From the NCBI GenBank assembly GCA_017893485.1, contig CM030366.1:202177173-202241172 (forward strand): a DNA stretch of 64,000 bases, written 5' to 3'. The notes under the pieces are model-generated. The model was given only the letters and a program-made list of their open reading frames with translations, was not told the DNA's origin and did no database searches. Made by a program: the position numbers and the translations under genes. Every line of letters begins with the position of its first letter. The first letter of the stretch is position 1. This stretch comes from Hemerocallis citrina. Its lineage: Eukaryota > Streptophyta > Magnoliopsida > Asparagales > Asphodelaceae. This document shows positions 60,191 through 64,000 of the stretch, in pieces.

Positions 60191-63100
60191 ATGGTGAACT
60201 TCGAAGTTCGTCGCGTCTTAGTAGATAACGGCAGCTTCGTTAACATCCTTTTCTTGAAAGCCTTCAAAGACCTCCCGCTGTCTAGGGACCGGCTCAAGCC
60301 CGCGGGCTACACCCTCCACGAGTTCACAGGGGTCCCGGTTACGGTTGAGGGAATTATAACCCTCGACGTAACGGCCGGAAAGGCCCCGACAACTCGTACA
60401 GAGCAAATGGACTTCATGGTGGTCGACGTCAAGGCTGCCTGTAATGTTATCCTGGGTAGACCAGGTTTGGCCGCGCTTCAAGCCATCCCTTCAGCCTACC
60501 ATATGAAGATGAAGTTCCCCACCCCCTCAGGAGTGGGAGAAGTGAGGGGAAGCCAAGAAGCGGCTCAGAAGTGCTACATGACCTCGATGGGGGGTACGAT
60601 TCTTTCTTCGGAAGCGCTCGAGCTTCTTCAGGAAGGAGGCCAAACTATTTCTGAGCCCGTTGACGAGTTGGAAGAAGTGGCCTTCTCCGAAGAAGACACC
60701 ACTAAGATGTTTCGCGTCAGCAAAATTCTCTCCCCCTCCATAAAGCAAGATATCTCCCGGTGTATACGGGAGAATCGCGACCTCTTCGCATGGACTGCAG
60801 CAGACATGCTCGGGATTTCAGAAGAACTCTCAATGCACCATCTGAGCGTCACCCCTGGGGTCAAGCCTGTCTAGCAGAAGAGGCGAAAGTTTGCCCCCGA
60901 AAGGCAACAGGCGATCAAGTATAAGGTTGAGAAACTCCTCGATGCCCGCTTCATTTAGGAGGTAAACTACCCTGAGTGGCTCTCCAACGTGGTAATGGTC
61001 AAGAAGGCCAATGGAAGTTGAAGGATATGCATCGACTTCACTGATCTCAACAAGGCGTGCCCGAAGGTCCCCTTCCCTCTTCCCAGCATTGATGCCCGCA
61101 TCGATGCAACCTCTAGGCACGAGCTCCTCAATTTTATGGATACCTTCTCAGGATACAACCAAATCAGGATGTTCCCTCCGGACATCCCGAAGACCTCGTT
61201 CATGACGAACCAAGGCCTCTACTGCTACTGCGTTATGCTCTTCGGCTTGAAAAATGCGGGGGCTACCTATCAGCGCCTGGTGAACAAGGTCTTCCGAGAC
61301 CAGATTGGCCTAAACATGGAAGTCTACGTCGACGACATGTTGGTCAAGAGCACTCGAGGGCAGGAGCAAACCCTTGACCTTTAAGAAGCATTCGAGGTGC
61401 TCAGAAGGCACAATATGAGACTAAACCCGAACAAGTGTGCGTTCGGTATCTCGTCGGGCAAATTTCTCGGGTTTATGGTCAGCCAGAGGGGCATAGAGGC
61501 CAACGCCGAGAAAATCCAAGCCATTCTCAAAATGGCTCCCCCCTCCAATGTTAAAGAGGTGTAGAGGCTCACGGGGCGCCTCGCCGCAATCAGGCGATTC
61601 CTCTCCAAGTCCGGGGAGAAGTGCCTCCCCTTCTTCAAAGCCCTCAGGGGGGCTAAAGGCTTCGAGTGGGGCCCACAACAGCAAGAGTCCTTTGACAAGC
61701 TCAAAGAGTATTTATCCAACCCCCCACTCCTGAGTAAGCCGACACCTGGAGAGGTCCTCTACATCTACCTTGCAGCCTCGGACCAAACTCTCAATGCGGT
61801 CCTTGTGAGGGAAGAGGATAAGAAGCAAAAGCCCATCTATTACGTGAGTAAGGTGCTCCGCGATGCCGAACTCCATTATTCGAAACTGGAAAAGATGGCA
61901 CTCGCCTTGGTCATGTCGGTCTGTAAGCTTTGCCCCTACTTCCAATCCCACTCGGTGGTTGTCCTTACCGACCAACCGCTGAAGCAGGTTCTCCACAAGC
62001 CAGAGACGTCCGGACGACTCATGAAATGGTCCATCGAGCTGAGTTAGCACGACATCAGCTACCAGCCCAGGACGGCGATAAAAGCCTAGGCTCTGGCCGA
62101 GTTCATCGTGGAGAACACCATCCTTGACTCCTATGAGTCGCCAGCCGACCCCTCCGTCTGGACCGTCTATGTGGACGAGTCCTCCTGCAACGATGGAAGC
62201 GGGGCGGGCGTCATCCAAACTAGCCCCGACGCCTTTGTCCTCCAGTATTCCCTTCGCCTCAACTTCCTGACATCAAACAATAAGGCATAATATGAAGCCT
62301 TAATTATGAGTCTCTGCTTGGCTCGCAAGGCGGGTGCCGAACAGGTTAGGGTCTTCAGTGACTCTCAGTTAATGGTCAATCAAGTGTCCAGAGAATACAA
62401 GACGAGAGACGAACGAATGGCTAGATACTTGGCAAGAGTAAGGGAGCTTATAGCTCTATTCAGAGATGTTCAACTCCAGTGGGTTCTCCGAGAGGAAAAC
62501 GCGCAAGCGGATGCCCTCTCTAAGCTCGCCTCCTCGTCCCTCCAAGGTCTAGAACGGACTGTCCTAATAGAATTCCTTTTCAAACCTACCATCGACGAAG
62601 ATGGCTCGGAGCCAATGAAAGCCTACCCCCTAACACTTGAGGAAAACTGGATGAAGCCCCTCCTCGAGTATCTCCGAGACGGAGTCCTCTCTGAAGTTTT
62701 GAAAGAAGCAAGGAGGATCAGGACACGATCAGAGCGGTACACACTCCTGGACGGGGTCATGTACAAACGCTCCTACACTCAGGTCAACGGTCGGCCCTAT
62801 CTGAGATGCCTCTCCCCGAAAGTGGCACTCTACGCCTTAAGGGAGGCCCATGATGGTCTGTGTGGTGCACACTTGGGAGCAAGATCCCTTGCCCGGAAGC
62901 TTTTGAACTACGGTTACTTTTGGCCTACACTATTAAGTAACTCCGAGGAGTACGTCCGCCAGTGCGACTCCTGCCAGAAGTTCGCCCCAATCCGTCGCCT
63001 GCCTTAAGCGCAACTTGCCTTCCTGGCAAGTCCAATCCCTTTCACAATGTGGGGGACGGATTTGCTCGGACCTTTTCCTCCGGCACCAGGCCAGCTGAAG

Positions 63101-63900
63101 TTCTTGGTGGTAGCAATAGACTACTTCTCCAAATGGATAGAGGCCGAACCTTTCTCAACGATCACCGAGAACAGAGTTCAGAAGTTCTTTTGGAAGAACA
63201 TTGTCTGTCGGTTCAGGGTACCTCGCATTCTCGTAACCGACAACAGGACCCAATTTACAGGAGCCGCCTTCCACGATTTCTGCACCGATCTCGGGATTCA
63301 ACAATGGTTCTCTTCAGTAGCACACCCCCAGTCTAATGGCCAAGCGGAGAACGCGAACCGACAAATCCTCTCAGGTTTGAAGAAGAGGCTCGACAAGTCC
63401 ACCAAGGGGCTATGGGTCGAACAACTCCCCAATGTGCTTTGATGCTATCGCACCACCAAAAGAACTCCGACGGGTGAACCCCTTTCAACCTCACATACAG
63501 ATCAGAGGCTCTTATCCCTTTGGAGGTGGATCTACCTTCACCTCGACTCATAACTTATAATGAGGCACAGAACGCGAACCAGTTTCGCAACTGCCTAGAC
63601 CTCATTGACGAGATCCGCGAGAGGGTTGCAATCCACTAGGAGACCTACCGTCATAGGGTCACTCAAGCTTACAACAAGAGGGTACGACCGACCAACATAA
63701 GGAAAGGGGACTTAGTGCTGAGAAAGTTATCAATTTCGGATCCATGCAAAAGAGACAAACTAGCACCCAATTGGGAACGACCATATAAGGTCTCCAGAGT
63801 TATACGTCCGGGCGCGTATCAATTCGAAGACCCGGGGGACAGGAAGATGCCAAGGACTTGGAACGCCGAGCACCTGATGAAGTACCGAGAGGGTGTCTAA
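60191..63900 (+). pseudogene. element B pol: protease, RT, RNase H, second RNase H, integrase
   Basis: One frame runs from 60191 to 63442. It holds protease LVDNGSFVNILF (60222); RT with ICIDFTDLNKACP (61030), LFGLKNAGATYQ and a canonical YVDD (61325-61336); RNase H with LTDQPLKQVLHKPE (about 61965-62010); a second RNase H with VYVDESSCNDGSGAGVI (62165) and FSDSQLMVNQVS (62350); the integrase zinc domain (AHLGARSLARKLL, CDSCQK); and the integrase core WGTDLLG (63050), VTDNRTQF and NGQAEN (63340). After a frameshift near 63450-63700 the C-terminal NWERPYKV block ends at 63900. Roughly ten in-frame stops, mostly TAG or TGA where relatives have Gln or Trp (e.g. 60957, 61020, 61562, 62045, 62087), kill it. 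No chromodomain. Confidence 0.93.
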
Positions 63901-64000
63901 ACGCCGCTCCTAACAACTTCCCCAGGATTGCAAAAACTTTACTTGTATCTTCTTTTTAATCAAAATATAAAGGCGGTCTGCAACTTAGAAGCGACCGTCC

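Larger units (their letters stand above)
53248..64000 (+). mobile_element. element B: Tat-type Ty3/gypsy retrotransposon, truncated by the window end
   Basis: 5' LTR (53248-53828), primer-binding site (TTGGCGCCGTCTGTG from 53831), gag (53905, split by a solo LTR at 54712-58771), and pol (60191-63900). The 3' LTR and any antisense gene would lie beyond 64000. Same lineage as element A: same primer site, gag start, second RNase H and integrase. The left 5-bp target would be AGTAT (53243-53247). Confidence 0.87.

Overview
The window is plant nuclear DNA, most likely from an angiosperm with a transposon-rich genome. The evidence is one intact canonical histone H3 gene with a plant-type histone promoter octamer, plus plant-type transposable elements: Ty3/gypsy of the Tat type with a second RNase H, long-LTR Tekay/Del-like solo LTRs, PIF/Harbinger, hAT with a BED finger, Helitrons, and a plant-mobile-domain pseudogene. 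I cannot name the species. The histone H3 gene (49049-49459) is the only gene that looks intact; almost everything else is mobile DNA in various states of decay.

Layout. 1-1.4 kb: broken PIF/Harbinger transposase (minus). 1.9-5.5 kb: a 3.6-kb solo LTR with a perfect 5-bp target duplication. 5.9-7.5 kb: broken three-exon plant mobile domain gene (minus). 7.85-8.1 kb: five short hairpins in a row. 8.6-9.5 kb: Ty1/copia relic. 9.76-10.3 kb: Helitron inside an ATT microsatellite. 10.3-35 kb: one minus-strand Tat-type retrotransposon (element A), swollen by nested insertions. Its region between pol and the 3' LTR carries an opposite-strand, apparently spliced gene with its own promoter, lying between two related tandem arrays. 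Its 5' LTR is split by a 3.2-kb solo LTR, which is itself split by a 6.3-kb non-autonomous LTR element. Its gag is split by another solo LTR.

35-38 kb: ATT microsatellites and a degraded LTR. 38-42 kb: an hAT element inserted into an RNase H-like reading frame. 42.1-48.7 kb: a 140-bp Helitron, an AT-rich higher-order repeat inside a TIR element, a 3.57-kb non-autonomous Harbinger-like element, and nested Helitrons ending about 90 bp upstream of the histone promoter octamer. 49-49.5 kb: histone H3. 50-52.7 kb: small repeats, a 633-bp Harbinger MITE and a 488-bp solo LTR. 53.2 kb to the window end: a plus-strand Tat-type element (element B) with 5' LTR, primer-binding site, gag split by a 4.1-kb solo LTR, and pol in one frame broken mainly by stop codons. 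Its 3' LTR lies beyond the window.

Insertion order can be read from the nesting and the target duplications. The best candidate for an unusual system is the antisense spliced gene of element A (12.4-15.7 kb) with its flanking hairpin-forming arrays. Extra antisense ORFs and 3' tandem repeats are known for Tat-lineage elements, so the class is not new, but the promoter and exon structure visible here is worth testing.
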